The translations under genes and the position numbers were made by a program. Source: Thuidium tamariscinum (Eukaryota > Streptophyta > Bryopsida > Hypnales > Thuidiaceae). Taken from it: a stretch of DNA of 64,000 nt. Below are positions 48,596 to 60,029 of the stretch, piece after piece. Location: contig OX344751.2 of assembly GCA_947034885.2 (NCBI GenBank), positions 11,036,001 through 11,100,000 on the forward strand, in the 5' to 3' direction. Below the pieces are notes generated by a model. That model was not told the origin of the DNA. It did not search any database and saw only the letters and a list, made by a program, of their open reading frames with translations. Position 1 is the first letter of the stretch; each line of letters opens with the position of its first letter.

Positions 48596-51500
48596 ATGAA
48601 ATGTCAGGAATCAAGAGTAGCAGTAGATGCAAGGGCTTTTGGTAGTCCAGTGGTTGAGCCAACGCCAGAAGCAAGAGGAGTACCAGAAGAAACGAGCATT
48701 GGACAAAGAATTGTAAGAGCTTGTCGTGCTAGACTATTTGAAGATGGTAATTTACGAAGACAAGACAGAGAAGCGGAAAGAAGAGAGAACGTGGTGGAAC
48801 TTCTTTCAGAAGTAGGAGCTGTTGTAGCAACCGGAGTCATTGACAAAAGTATTGTTTGTGGGATGGAACTTCATCATATAAAATTATAGCCCCATGAGGT
48901 TGCCGTGCGTGTTTTGAATGTTGTGGATGGAACAATATGGACAGGGGAAAGTGTGGGAGAGCGCCTTGGTCTATGCACGGGATTGGTGATCCGTTGGAAG
49001 AAATCCAAAATTCAAGAAGTTAGTGTGGGAAGGCCAAATGCCTCAGAAGCTAGACAACAAAACAATTTCAGTTTTTGTCGTTCACCAACATCAGAGTTTG
49101 ATTTCCACGAGAGCATTGGCAGTCCAAGTCCTTCAGAGATGTCTTTCAGCACAATTGGTGATGTCAATGTTCTCCAACAGAACTCACCAAGAGTGGAGCA
49201 AGGGAGTATTGGTGGACCTTCTCAGGAAAGAAGTGATGGACTACAAAGATCTAGTGACACGAGTACCCAAAGTTATTCAATGGTGAATCGAAGAAGACGA
49301 GAAAGAAGAGCACGTATAAGAGGAGAAGCATTGAACCAAAAAGTAACTTTGCAAAGTGTCTTAGCAGCCAAAAGCAAAGGTGCTTGCAAAAAGAATTGCC
49401 TTAGTGCAATTGATGAAAAATATATTTTAAATCAAAGGTATATGGCTTGGGGACAAAAGTATGAGCAGCGATCAACATGGATTCTGCAAATGTTGAACGC
49501 TTTCTTCACAAGAACAGAGGGACATGCTAGACACAAGTACGCAACGAAATTGGATGGTTTTGATGTTTGCAATGCATGCTATGCAGCTGCTCTTGGATAC
49601 TCTCAAAGGTGATTCAAGCAATTGAAGCAATCACAGCAAGTGTATGGAAGAGTGACTGCAATACATGGGAACACATGTCAGCTAAGAGAAGGCGCAGTAA
49701 TGTCAGCAACACGAGCAAGCTTTGAAGAGTTTGTCAAGGAAGCTGGGTGCACACAACCGCACAGGCAAATACGGAGGACAGTTGATAACAGCGTAGTGCC
49801 ATTGATTTTATTACCCATGAATACAACGAAGAAAGATGTCTTCGAATATGTGAATGAGGAAGTGAAGAAGATGGTGAATGGACAAACATTGAGCCTTGTT
49901 TCATTTCGTAAGTTGTGGCGAAAGGAATTTCCACACGTACAAATTCCACCATATTCTCGCTTCTCAAAGTGTTACCATTGTTGGGAGTACAAGTGTGGAA
50001 TGGAGGCTACAACAAATGCAGTAGCTCGCGAGGAGATAAAGAAGTTGTATATATTGCACATCCAACATCAAATGGAAGAGAGGCATGATTATTGGTTGTT
50101 CAAAAGGTCAGCCATGATAACACCGGATTTCTTTATGTGTTTGATAGTGGACGGCATGGACCAGAATACGACCATGGTTCCCAAGATGAGACAATCTGTC
50201 AAGAATATTGAATCCCGGTTTGTGAAAACTCACCTTTGTGGAGTTCTAGTGCATGGGATAGGATTGTATGCAGATGTGTGGATAGACGCACACCATAAGC
50301 ATGACAGCAATCAAGTGATTACCAGTATAATGCATGTCCTATCAGATGTACAAAGAAGGAAGGGGAAGCTACCACCAACTTTGCGAATTCAAGCAGACAA
50401 CACAACTCGTGAGAACAAGAACATATATATGTTTGCTTTATGTGCAGCTCTAGTGGGCTTGGGATTTTTCAAAGAGGTGCAATTGTCTTTTTTAATTGTT
50501 GGCCATACGCATGAAGACATTGACCAGAGGTTCAGTATCATTTCGAACACGTTGAAGAGGAAGAACATTGATTCTATGGATGAAATGTTGGCTTTGGTAG
50601 AGCAGGGAACATCATATACAGAGGCCTTTGTTAGTGCTCGAAAATTGGAGAATGTTCAGGATTGGAAGTCATTTATTACACCACATCTTTTGCGAGGAAG
50701 AGATCAATTGACGGGGATAACATTTCCACACCATATGAGGTTTTACGTGGAGAATGGATTACCTCGGGTTCAACATAAACACTTTAGCAAAGATGCGTGG
50801 GGACCAGCGGAGGGACATCTGTGCTTGGACTCCTTACCGATTACAACAAATAAACCAGATTTTGCTGAGGTGGCAGCAGCAGATGAGAGAGAGTTGAAGG
50901 CATTGGAAGATTTCATAAAGTACAAGGAAAAATGTGTGGACAGAGGAATGGAGGTTCAAAAGAACCATGAAGTAATAAAGAAGACGAAGGACTTCATAAA
51001 GTACTTGAAAGAATTTCCCACGTGGGATAGAACAGTACAATTGAACATGCCGTTTTGGCCATCAACAAGTTCAGAACATGAAGAGAGTGGTACTGAGTTC
51101 AATAGTATTCCTCATGAAGGAGAAGAACCTAACAGGCTGGTAACAACAGTAGACTCTATTATGGCAACTATGCCAGATCCAGAAGCTCGAGGGTACTTTG
51201 GTCCACGAAAGAACAAGCCAGCATGGAAAGCGGGGACAAGAGCTCCGAGGAGAACAAGGGTACATGAAATCGGAGAGACTATAGCTTCAAGAAGCGTGGA
51301 TGGAAGCCAAGATCCGTTTCCTATGTTTGACCCCGAAAAAGACCTAGATGTTGGACAATTTGTAGCCTTGCATGTGGAATCCACCGAAGTAAGAGCAAGA
51401 GTGCCATTCTATATCGGGAAAGTCTTAAAATTTGGTCAACGCAAGCGAGGAACGGAGATGAAGGTCATATGGTATTGGCCGATGATAAGGACGGGAGATG

Positions 51501-51799
51501 GAAGAGAAGGAAGATCTATAGAAGAACGGTACACAAATTGTATGGAAAAATTGTGGGAACCCTCTGGTGAGAAACACGATTGGGTGTACAAAGAAGCAGC
51601 TATATTTTCTTGGAATGACATGCCGAGAAGAACAAGAAGTGGGTCTGTGCAAGAAAATAATGTACAAGTGCGCGGAGTTATGACGGAGAAAGAAATAAAC
51701 ATTCCAGCTTCTGCAAAACCTCATATGTTGGAGTACATAGCCTTGCATCTAGAGCGCTTGGACAATGAACGATTGGAGAATGATGTAGGCGCATTTTAA
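48596..51799 (+). pseudogene. DUF7869-like transposase gene with two in-frame stops
   Basis: One + frame runs from the ATG at 48596 to the TAA before 51800, interrupted only by a TAG at 48887-48889 and a TGA at 49610-49612. Protein-like sequence continues smoothly across both, and the gap at the TGA is far too small for an intron. The N-terminal part has Cys pairs (GACKKNC, DVCNACY), followed by KCYHCWEYKC near residue 118 of the last open part, suggesting zinc binding. The core carries the motifs I associate with DUF7869 proteins: LIVDGMDQ (about residue 176), IQADNTTRENKN (about 257) and VGHTHEDIDQRFS (about 297), spaced like a D-D-D/E nuclease triad. The tail (from about residue 560) is a second conserved-looking segment. 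This enzyme probably moved the element, but this copy appears inactivated. The transposase role is inferred from the motifs and the terminal-repeat context. Confidence 0.75.
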
Positions 51800-52188
51800 G
51801 TTTGTAATAGCGTACAATAGTACATTGGAGCTTAGTATATTAGGTATATAGAGGTTGTGGTAGGGATATTTAGTGAAACTATTTTCAATATATGAAAATG
51901 TAAAGTGATATGTATTTTCAAATTAAATCATTAGTGAAAACTATTTCATCTACCATTGAAATGTATGATTGAAGTTAAGGAGTTCAATGTTTTTCCCAAA
52001 ATCATCCAATGCATTTCTTCCCAAACCGTAGGCATCAGAGAAATATAAGAACAATAGTACTACACAAATTCTAAAGAAAACATTCTTTTATTTTGTACAA
52101 ACCCAAAGAAAAAATGGGGGGAATAGGCCCCCCCCTTTTGGCAATGAGGTCAATTTGGCTCATACAAGTCATAAGTGCAATTTTATAT

Positions 52189-52223
52189 GGCCAAGTGCAA
52201 AAATAACGAATTCCGTGTTTTAA
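52189..52223 (-). repeat. Right terminal inverted repeat of the giant element
   Basis: It ends AACGAATTCCGTGTTTTAA at 52223 and is the exact inverse of 31479-31513. The TTAA at its outer edge mirrors that of the left end. Confidence 0.85.
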
Positions 52224-52236
52224 ATGGAGTGGGTTC

Positions 52237-52340
52237 TAAAATGGTGCCCTACCTTAAATGTACAATATTTGTACATGATGCTTTTTCAATAACCTTCAAC
52301 AGTGTATTGACAATGTACGTTTTAGCTAGGGCACCATTTT
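52237..52340. mobile_element. 104-bp MITE next to the giant element
   Basis: TAAAATGGTGCCCTA at 52237-52251 and TAGGGCACCATTTTA at 52326-52340 are exact inverted repeats. The left end is only 13 bases from the giant element's end. No coding capacity. Confidence 0.6.
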
Positions 52341-52397
52341 AAAGCCCTATGCCCTTTCAATTTCAAGATTTGATAACTAATTCCACAATGCTCAAAA

Positions 52398-52548
52398 AAA
52401 TAAGAAACGACTTGGGTTAGATGTCAATTCTACTTGTCTTTCAAGGAAAATTTACTGAAAAATATTTCTAGAAGATTTACCTCCCTGAAATTCTGTTTCA
52501 ACCCTTAGATGTTCCATTATACGACCTCGTACCTTAATACATAATTGT
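52398..52548 (-). repeat. Dispersed repeat related to 37996-38150
   Basis: The sequence shares long identical blocks (ctccctgaaattctgtttca and others) with the giant element's interior. Its outer end, read on the minus strand, is TAAGGTACGAGGTCGTATAA, matching the TAAGGTARRAGG family at 6281, 8641, 56325 and 57645. Confidence 0.55.
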
Positions 52549-52779
52549 CTCATTCGACTTCTCACATTTTCTCAATTCCGTGTCATGAATTTCAACTTTC
52601 TATACGATGTGGTTTTACGAATTGTCCTCACAGATTTCTCAAGGGGGCTTCCCAATCAAAAAATCTCTAAAATCAGACGAAGATCGCGGCCACTGTTTTG
52701 CTTTTTTTTTGCCATTCACAGAATGCAGGCACCTCACTCATCAATCACTAGAATAAAACACTCAGCACTGGTTTTGGAC

Positions 52780-53008
52780 TTAACCCTTAAGCGTCTCAAT
52801 CCTTTTTTGAATTTTTGCTCATTTTCGCTTATAACTTTGTACATATATATCATTTACCAAAATTTAATGAATTTGGTCATTAAGGAAAGTTGTCTTTTCT
52901 AGATTCAAGTATTACATTTGATAAATGAGAAGTTAATTGGATGAAATAGTGCCTTGAAGCCCTTTGGTCATCGTCCAGAATATAGACGTCGAAGCACTTA
53001 CCCTATAA
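52780..53008. mobile_element. Short TTAACCC-ended MITE
   Basis: The left end TTAACCCTTAAGCGTCTCAA starts at 52780. The right end (catcgtccag, gacgtc, ending about 53008) matches the right end at 45670-45709 (catcgtccaggaatcggacg). The right TTAA is mutated. AT-rich, no coding. Confidence 0.45.
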
Positions 53009-53391
53009 AGATGTGGCCCCCATAAATAAGGTGGTCATCAATATTCTTCAATTATTGGATCAATAGGTGCATTTCTTTTTGCTACAATTAACAATGGAGT
53101 CATCCATCAGACCACTCTAGTTTGAAACATCTTTACAAGAATAATTCAAACTATCTAAGACCTTCTAATTTCAAGACTTAAAAGCATGGGTCTATATATT
53201 AAATTTTCACCGTGGCAAAAGATTTGTTCTCACTAGGTTCACCCTTGAAGGATGCACATAGTCACCAAGATCAAGGTAGTCACCAAAATACTTTGATTAT
53301 TGAACCGGTAGGTGTATTCTTTGTTTCCACTGAAGTCATCTATTACACTTCTAGGCTTGTAAGGTTCTCACAAGGTTAAATTAACTCAAAG

Positions 53392-54734
53392 TAAGGTAGA
53401 ACCACCTATTCCCGATCAAGGATCCATACCCAACCTATAGAATGCCCGCTATTTCCAACGAAGATTAAAATAGATTTGCAATCAAAGCTTGAAATAAATT
53501 TTTTTCCCATTTTCAAGGTTGGGACTAATAAGGTCAAGACAAATGTCCCAAAGAGTCATAAATTTTGTGGGAAGTACCAAGTAGGACAATAGTCTTTTAA
53601 CTATGATCCAAATTGGAAGACTCTAGACATTGGCTTTGGGTTCAATGCACTTTTTGGCTTCTAAAAATCATAGTAATTTCAGTTTTGGGAATAAAATTAC
53701 GAAAAATTTTCAATCTTTATATTTCATATCTTTCTACATGAAAATAATTTGTATAGCCTCAAACTCCTCATGAACTATTCCACAATTGCTTAACCCCAAA
53801 AGGACCGAGCCCCATTCTGTACCAAAAAAACACTAAAAACTGCCATAGCAAAGAGTAAAAAAAAATTTAATTGTTTTTTTTCACATTTAATCATAGTGTC
53901 TTATACCTCACTAGTCTAAAAAAGTGTGGAAAAAATTTCAGAATTTTTGATTGTACAAATTGCAAGATATTTGCATTTAAAGTGGGAAAACAAGTTTTTC
54001 AGGACATTGTGGGATTGGATTTTTTGACTTTGAACATTTTTAACTTAAAAATTTTGCACTATAGAGTTTTGAGATTTAAATATTTATAGTGCAAAATTGA
54101 ATTGAGAATATAGGAAAAACAAAGAAATTCAAAGAAACTTAATTTTCATTCTTAAAAAAATTGTAAGTAGAAGTAGATACGAGAGAGAAGGAAAATCTAA
54201 AATATTAACATCTTTTAGATGGAATTATAATTCACTAATCCTAATGTGAGAATGTTCTAGCAAGTAAGCTAAACCATGAAAAAAAAATTCTTTAAAAAAT
54301 GCAAAAATTGCATTCAGCCTGAATCTTACAAGTTATTTTTTTCAATAAAATGCTCTAGCTACCTGAAAAACAAGAATGTCCATAACTTTATCATAAAAAA
54401 TCCAAATGAAATGAATCAAAGCTTCCTAGATAGAAAAAAATAATAATCTGTAAAAAAAAATTCAAAAAAAGAAATTTTTTGAATTTTCTTTGCTACCTGA
54501 ACTGCTCCCTGTCCCCTATTTTGAACTTATTTGTTATAACTTTTATTCTTGGGCACCAATTTAGAAAAATAATAATATCCCCAATAAGATATTCAGTTTT
54601 TCTATCTCCAAAAATAGTTTCAAAAAATCAGGACAAAATTCAACCGGTAGGTACCTACCCAAAATCGCATTTGTCCCCCAAAGGGACAATGGTCCTTTTG
54701 GGGTTAAGTGATCCACTATAGGTGGTTCTACTTT
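53392..54734. mobile_element. TAAGGTAGAACCACCTAT element carrying a nested insertion
   Basis: TAAGGTAGAACCACCTAT at 53392 is mirrored by ataggtggttctacttta ending about 54734. A sibling with the same ends occupies 63140-63789. Most of the right half is a 918-base TTAA-CCCC element (53790-54707). No coding frame. Confidence 0.55.
53790..54707. mobile_element. piggyBac-like non-autonomous element
   Basis: TTAACCCCAAAAGGACC (53790-53806) and GGTCCTTTTGGGGTTAA (54691-54707) are exact inverted repeats with TTAA at both outer edges. The interior is AT-rich and lacks a transposase. The sibling host element at 63140-63789 has caattgcttatggg where this copy has caattgc, then the element, then gtgatcc. 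That is what an insertion at a TTAA with TTAA duplication would give. Confidence 0.65.
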
Positions 54735-56738
54735 ATTGGTTTATATGGAGTATTAATTCAAAATATTTGAGTCAATTTTACATGCAATACTAGCAATCTA
54801 CATGAATCCATTAAAGTAGTATTAGATGTATTGAAATCATATTTGTGGTTTTTTGTAAATGAAAAGAAATCTCCACCTTGCACTAATTTACTATTGGAAT
54901 TAAAAAATTAACACATTAAGAAAAAACACTTGAATTCCATTCTTTAATAAATTATTAAAGAAAAGTGAGAAGAAAAAAATATTGTTAATAGTTTTAAGAT
55001 GGAATTGAAATACATGAATTTTAATGGTGAGATTTGGTTTTAGTATGCAAACTAATCCATGTAGCAAGCAATATTTATAAAAATTATGTTAAAAAATGAA
55101 CTCTCTATATAAATTTTAATTTTTGAAAGGTGCTTTGATAACCTTCAAAAACAATATGTTCTAAAAAACTTTGATCATTTAATCCAAGTATAATGAATCA
55201 AATCCTTGCATTGATGTAAGCCAAACAAAATTCATTAGAAATAATTACTGAATTTTTATTTTTTTAAATTTTTTTCTTCCCTAGAGTTGAGTATTTAGAA
55301 CTTAGAGTGGAATTTATTGGAATTCAAATTATATTTCTACAACCTAGTGAATATAAATATCTATCTTCAAAAAAAAAAATTCTAAGAATCATGCCAAAAT
55401 TTAAGATCATAGGAATGTACTCCAAACATTTATTTTGTCCCTCAAGGGGACACTTTGTCCCTCAAGGGGACACTTTGTCCTTTAGAACTTAGTAACAAAC
55501 ACAAAGGCTATTTTTTTTAACAATATCTTACCAAATTGTTAGAATTCTAACCTCTCTTTATGCCTACCTCCAAAAACTAGCCTATGAAATGAGGTCAAAA
55601 GGAGGGACACTAGTCAAAAAAGCAAAAAAAAGTGCTAAAAAGTGCCTAAGAGAATGAATAAGATAGAAGACTTTTTTTAATCCAAATGACTAAGGCTAGA
55701 TTTAGACTAGAATCTATAATTAGGTTTCAAGAAGCAATACAACCAATAGAATTGCTCTAAATCAGTAGGGTCGATACTCTCACCCCAGATTGCTTAAAAT
55801 TCAAAGTTTTTTGGTACTAGATCCTAGTCTAAACCTGGCCTAAGTTGTCTCTTTGACAAGCCAACACAAGGAAATGAAGCCAAACCTTGTCAAATTGTGT
55901 CCAAATGTTCACTATGTTTTGAAGACAAGCTTAGGCTCTAGCTTGGATACAAAGGGGTTTTTTTGGCTTTGTAGTGCTAGATTGCACTTAAAAAAATAAT
56001 TTTGCTAAAAAATGGCAAAAATTGGGATTTTTTTTGCCAAAAAACCTTAGATTCAAAAATAACATAGATGAAATTGCTAGATTGTAGATGAATATAGAAA
56101 TATGGAGAATTAATAGGTGCTCATTTGATATTTTTTGTCCAATAATCATGAGGATGAAAGCTAATATTTGAAGCACCACTATAATATTTTATATTGCTAC
56201 ATTGGCACTTCTTAAAAAATATAAAAAATATAAAATCTTACTTGGGTCTTCAATTAAATTGTTCATCCTAAGTCTAGGATTGCTTCTTAACTCCTAAAGC
56301 CTTGAGGTGCGGTTTTTGGCATTAAGGTAAGAGGCTCAAAAAGCAAGCATCTAAGCATTGATGTGCCTTTTTCGTGTATAACCTCATATGGAAATATTTT
56401 TAGTTTATTTTAGAGTGATAGAGAAATAGATGAGGAATCTAACACAAGTTGTTTCATATTTTTTGAAGCATTATTGAATTAGTTATTAATTTTCAAACAT
56501 AGTCTGTTATAGGTCCGTACATGTGATCATAGGCCCTTGGAAACCCATCCATGCATAGTTTGAAAAAAAATCAGTCCTTGTTCCAAAACTAGCATTGCAA
56601 GATGGGTAAAGTAATTGAAATGGTTTCTAAAAATGTCCCTTTCAAAATCTGAAATGAATGCTTGATTTAATCATTATTTCAGATTTTTTAATACTTGTAA
56701 GAAGGTAGTTGAACAACAGATTCTAATTTGAATTATAT
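54735..56738. other. AT-rich intergenic DNA with a short tandem duplication
   Basis: No gene is supported. A 20-base unit, tttgtccctcaaggggacac, is repeated in tandem at about 55434-55477. A repeat end (attaaggtaagaggctcaaa) stands near 56322. Confidence 0.5.
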
Positions 56739-56881
56739 TAAGGGCAAAACACCCATTCCCGTCCATGTATCCAAAACCGTCCATATGTAGCAGGGGTGCA
56801 CATTTTTCAAAGAAAAATGTGCACCCCTGCTACATATGGACGGTTTTGGATACATGGACGGGAATGGGTGTTTTGCCCTTA
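56739..56881. mobile_element. Perfect 70-bp-arm palindrome (foldback MITE)
   Basis: Bases 56739-56808 are the exact reverse complement of 56812-56881, leaving a 3-base loop. The arms start TAAGGGCAAAACACCCATTC. The TA at each outer edge could be the target duplication, as in Tc1/mariner-type MITEs. Zero mismatches in 70 pairs implies recent insertion or continuing arm homogenisation. Transcription would give a long hairpin RNA. Confidence 0.85.
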
Positions 56882-57091
56882 GTAGACACCTAGCCACTTA
56901 GTTAAGAATGAACCAATTGTGGTTCTTAAACCATTCATTGAAGAAGTTAAAACAAATCTCATCAAGCTCCATTGTAATCTAGATTAATCCAGATTAATCC
57001 AGATTTTTTTTTCCCAAAGTTCACATGTCCCTTTCAGAGCCCCTACTGGATGGTTGAAAATGCCTGCTCGATTTTAGAGCCCTTTCCTATA

Positions 57092-57648
57092 TAAGATTTT
57101 TGTGCAGCTCACTATGAATGGGGTTTTTATTTTTTTTCATTGAAATTTTTACACAAGATGTGCCCAAGGATTAGCTTTAAGGCCCAACAATTTTTGTAAC
57201 TTTTGACTTTGTGGTTAAAAAGTTATGGCATGATATGTCGTTTTCCTTATTCGGCAAGCAAAAAATATGAAATATGAGCAATTTTAGTTTGTGGGTAGGT
57301 ATGGTTTTCAAAAATTGCTCATAACTTTTGACTCCTTAATCCAAATGGAATGAAACAAAGCTTACCATGTCTATAAAAACCTAAAAAATCAATTTGAAAT
57401 TTTACTTTTGAAAAATAAGTTTTTTAAATAAGTTTTTTCAGCTGCCCGGGTTGCCCTCCGAGTAAAGAAAACGACATATCATGCCATAACTTTTTAACCA
57501 CAAAGTCAAAAGTTACAAAAATTGTTGGGCCTTAAAGCCACTCCTTGGGCCCATATTGTGTAAAAATTTCAAAGAAAAAAATAAAAACTCCATTCGTAGT
57601 GAGCTACCCAAAAAATGCACTTTGAGGCTTTAGGGGTTAAATAAGGTA
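57092..57648. mobile_element. Long imperfect inverted repeat, TTAACCCC-ended family
   Basis: Arms of about 160-170 bases (about 57092-57265 and 57455-57610) are inverted copies with scattered mismatches. Both carry aacttttgactttgtgg and gttatggcatgatatgtcg or their complements. The right end reads CTTTAGGGGTTAA to about 57648. The left end is degraded. The arm sequence matches the tandem units at 44500-44900. Confidence 0.6.
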
Positions 57649-58054
57649 AGAGGCTCAAAACCCACTCTCCTAAGGATTGGTCTAGTTTTCTTCATGTATT
57701 TCCTTAAATGGGGATATTTTTAGGTCATTTTTCAATCAAAGCAAAATAGATGAGGAATCTAACACAAGTGGTTTTATATTTTTTTGAAGCATTTATTTAC
57801 CAAATTAGTTATGAATTTTCAAATGAGTTGTGTTATAGGCCTCTATTGATGATCCTAAGTCTTCTATAAACTATTCACTTGCAATTTCTAAGAAAGATGG
57901 AGAAAGCAAAGGGGATGATTGGCTCTTTCAATTAATAATTCTTTTTTCCTTGATTTATTCAATGGTTCATGAGGTCAATTTAAGAACAATCTTATGTCCA
58001 TTTCACAACCATTTATATTGTTAATGCCCGTGCAATTTAAGAGCCTTCTACCTT
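57642..58054. mobile_element. Approximately 410-bp element with TAAGGTA ends
   Basis: TAAGGTAAGAGGCTCAAAA (from about 57646) and TTTAAGAGCCTTCTACCTTA (to about 58054) are imperfect inverted repeats. Its interior resembles 56390-56500. It abuts the preceding TTAACCCC-type end. Confidence 0.45.
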
Positions 58055-58848
58055 AGCAACATGAGTGAGAACCAAGGTCCATTTGTTATGTACAAAAACT
58101 AAGTTGTTTTGAAGAATCCATATAATCTTCAACAACTATCCTTGGATTAATGTCCAAATAGGCTTGAAGGCATGAAAATGACCAAGCAAAGTGAATGTAT
58201 GAAGATCTTATTTTATTGCATAGTATTCAAATGACAAAGTTTCAATTATCTACAAGTTAGAGGGGTTTTGAAATTTCAAAATTACTTTAAATTCTAAAAG
58301 ATGTGGTAAATAAAAATTCACATCAAATATAGAAAATGGTAGGAAAATCAAACATATTGTTTTTCATACTTTGAATTCTTAAAGAAAGATGGATGCATTA
58401 GAGAGAATCTAGACTATTTAAAAAATTGCTAAGAAGTATTACAAAGGAGCCCTAGCAACCTTCTAGAGAGTCCAAAATTCCTCTAATGGTTGCCTTCGTT
58501 ATTATAATCTTTATTTTAAAATGTTTGAAGAGCAATCTCCTATTTAAGAGGATATTTTCAACTTACTCAAACTAGTAGGTGGAGAGTTTTAAGAGTTGTT
58601 TCACACCAATCAAGGAGCTAATTTGTATTTGATCCCCTCATTTGCAAAAGTAGAATCTATACCTCAATCTAAGAAAAAGACAACCTCAAGTTGGGTAGAT
58701 TGCATACAATCGTGCCTTGTTGGAATTTTACAAAAAACATTTCAGAAAAAATACTTGTTGGTGTACTACCGTTGATAAGAAATTCAAAGGCAATCTAGAA
58801 TCAGAAACAAACTATGAATTGAAGAAAGGGTGACTTTTAGAATAAGTC

Positions 58849-59125
58849 TAAGGTAGGTACACCCAAAAGCGCCCTGTTCCTAAAAGTGCCATCTACAATG
58901 CACATACATTTCCAAAATCAGTCATGTTCAGAGGCTGTAGATGACACTTTCAGAAACGAACTTTGACTGTTAATAACTTCTGCATACGGTATCCAAATCC
59001 TGCATTCTTTGGTGCGTTGGAACATGCTTTCACTTGCCAACAAGACTGCATCAAAATCTGAACTAGTTAATAACAGGAACTAGGCACAGTATGAATAAGT
59101 GGCGCTTTTGGGTGTACCTACCTTA
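58849..59125. mobile_element. 277-bp MITE, TAAGGTAGGTACACCC family
   Basis: TAAGGTAGGTACACCCAAAA opens a 25-base terminal repeat that is matched exactly in inverse at 59101-59125. The interior matches the copy at 63199-63463 (shared acttttgc/acttctgc, ctttcacttgccaa and tggcgctttt segments). No coding sequence. TA is the probable target duplication. Confidence 0.8.
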
Positions 59126-60029
59126 ATGAAACAATCATCTTTGGAATATAACAAGTAAACTTGAAAATCAGCATTATCTTTGATTTGTTCAATTCTAAGA
59201 AAAATAAATCATTTTGATCATCAAAATCCAATTTTAATTGACAAAAAGTCAAGAGTGCTCAAATACACTATATGCATGTCATTTCTTTTTCTTAGAAACA
59301 AAACCCCATATAAAACCGAAAAAAAAAATTAATGACTTCAACATAATGATTTGAATGTACCATTATCAAAACTGTGTACACCACGTGAAAATCACCAGTT
59401 GTCAGTAAGTTACAAACAAAAATTGTGTGACCATTCACAAAGGACAAGACAGACAGAATCCGCACTCACCCTAACCTTGTTGAATTGTCTGAGTTTGCTC
59501 ATCAACATGAACACCTGTCTGGTTGCGAGATAATTTGGAGGTTCCTAGATATCTCTTTCAAACACCTACTCTGGCCTGACTGCTCGAGCCTAAGGAAGGT
59601 GGGCTCTGATGTGACAATCCTTATCCACATGTGGAAATCGACCCAGATATTATTCCAAAAATGTTCTACACGCAAAGAGTACATTCCTAGCATTCACAAG
59701 GTTGGTAAGACCCGTGGCTCAAAGTGGTTGACAGTTCCAGTCAAAACTAGACGGATTCACACATATATTAGCGGATTACATTACTGAACATGTAATTTGA
59801 TTACTACTCATTCCAACTGCCTGACCATTTTTCCTTCTCACTCAAGGTATCAGGATGTAAATGGAGAAAGGTGAATTTACTAGAATGGCAACCCTACTTT
59901 GATGATATCACAAACTGCGACCGCTGACAGATTCGAAGTTACTGTCGCTTCAACAGTGAAAAAAGTAAGTAGAGAAAAGTCTGAGTCCCAATTCTATTGG
60001 CACTCAAAGTTTATAACGAATTTCCTAGT
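59126..60029. other. Region downstream of the PCO gene
   Basis: Probably contains the PCO 3' UTR. A + frame at 59485-59787 has no recognisable domain and I do not call it. Confidence 0.35.

Larger units (their letters stand above)
31479..52223. mobile_element. Candidate giant (20.7-kb) TTAA-bounded DNA transposon
   Basis: The 35 bases at 31479-31513 are the exact reverse complement of 52189-52223. Pairing stops abruptly outside both copies. The outermost four bases are TTAA on each side, so the real ends may be AACACGGAATTCGTTATTTT and onward, with TTAA as target duplication; because TTAA is its own reverse complement the two readings cannot be separated. A 1508-codon frame ends 478 bases inside the left repeat, and a DUF7869-like transposase ends 390 bases inside the right repeat, both pointing outward. 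A partial second copy of the end (AAAACACGGATTTTT) lies near 31536. The 12-kb centre holds later insertions (44478-45709) and repeats, so the original element was shorter. The superfamily is not assigned. Confidence 0.65.

Noticed and set aside
49590..49660. Short intron removing the TGA at 49610
   Set aside because: The only GT-AG pair spanning it is about 36 bases, too short for a plant intron, and protein-like sequence continues on both sides.
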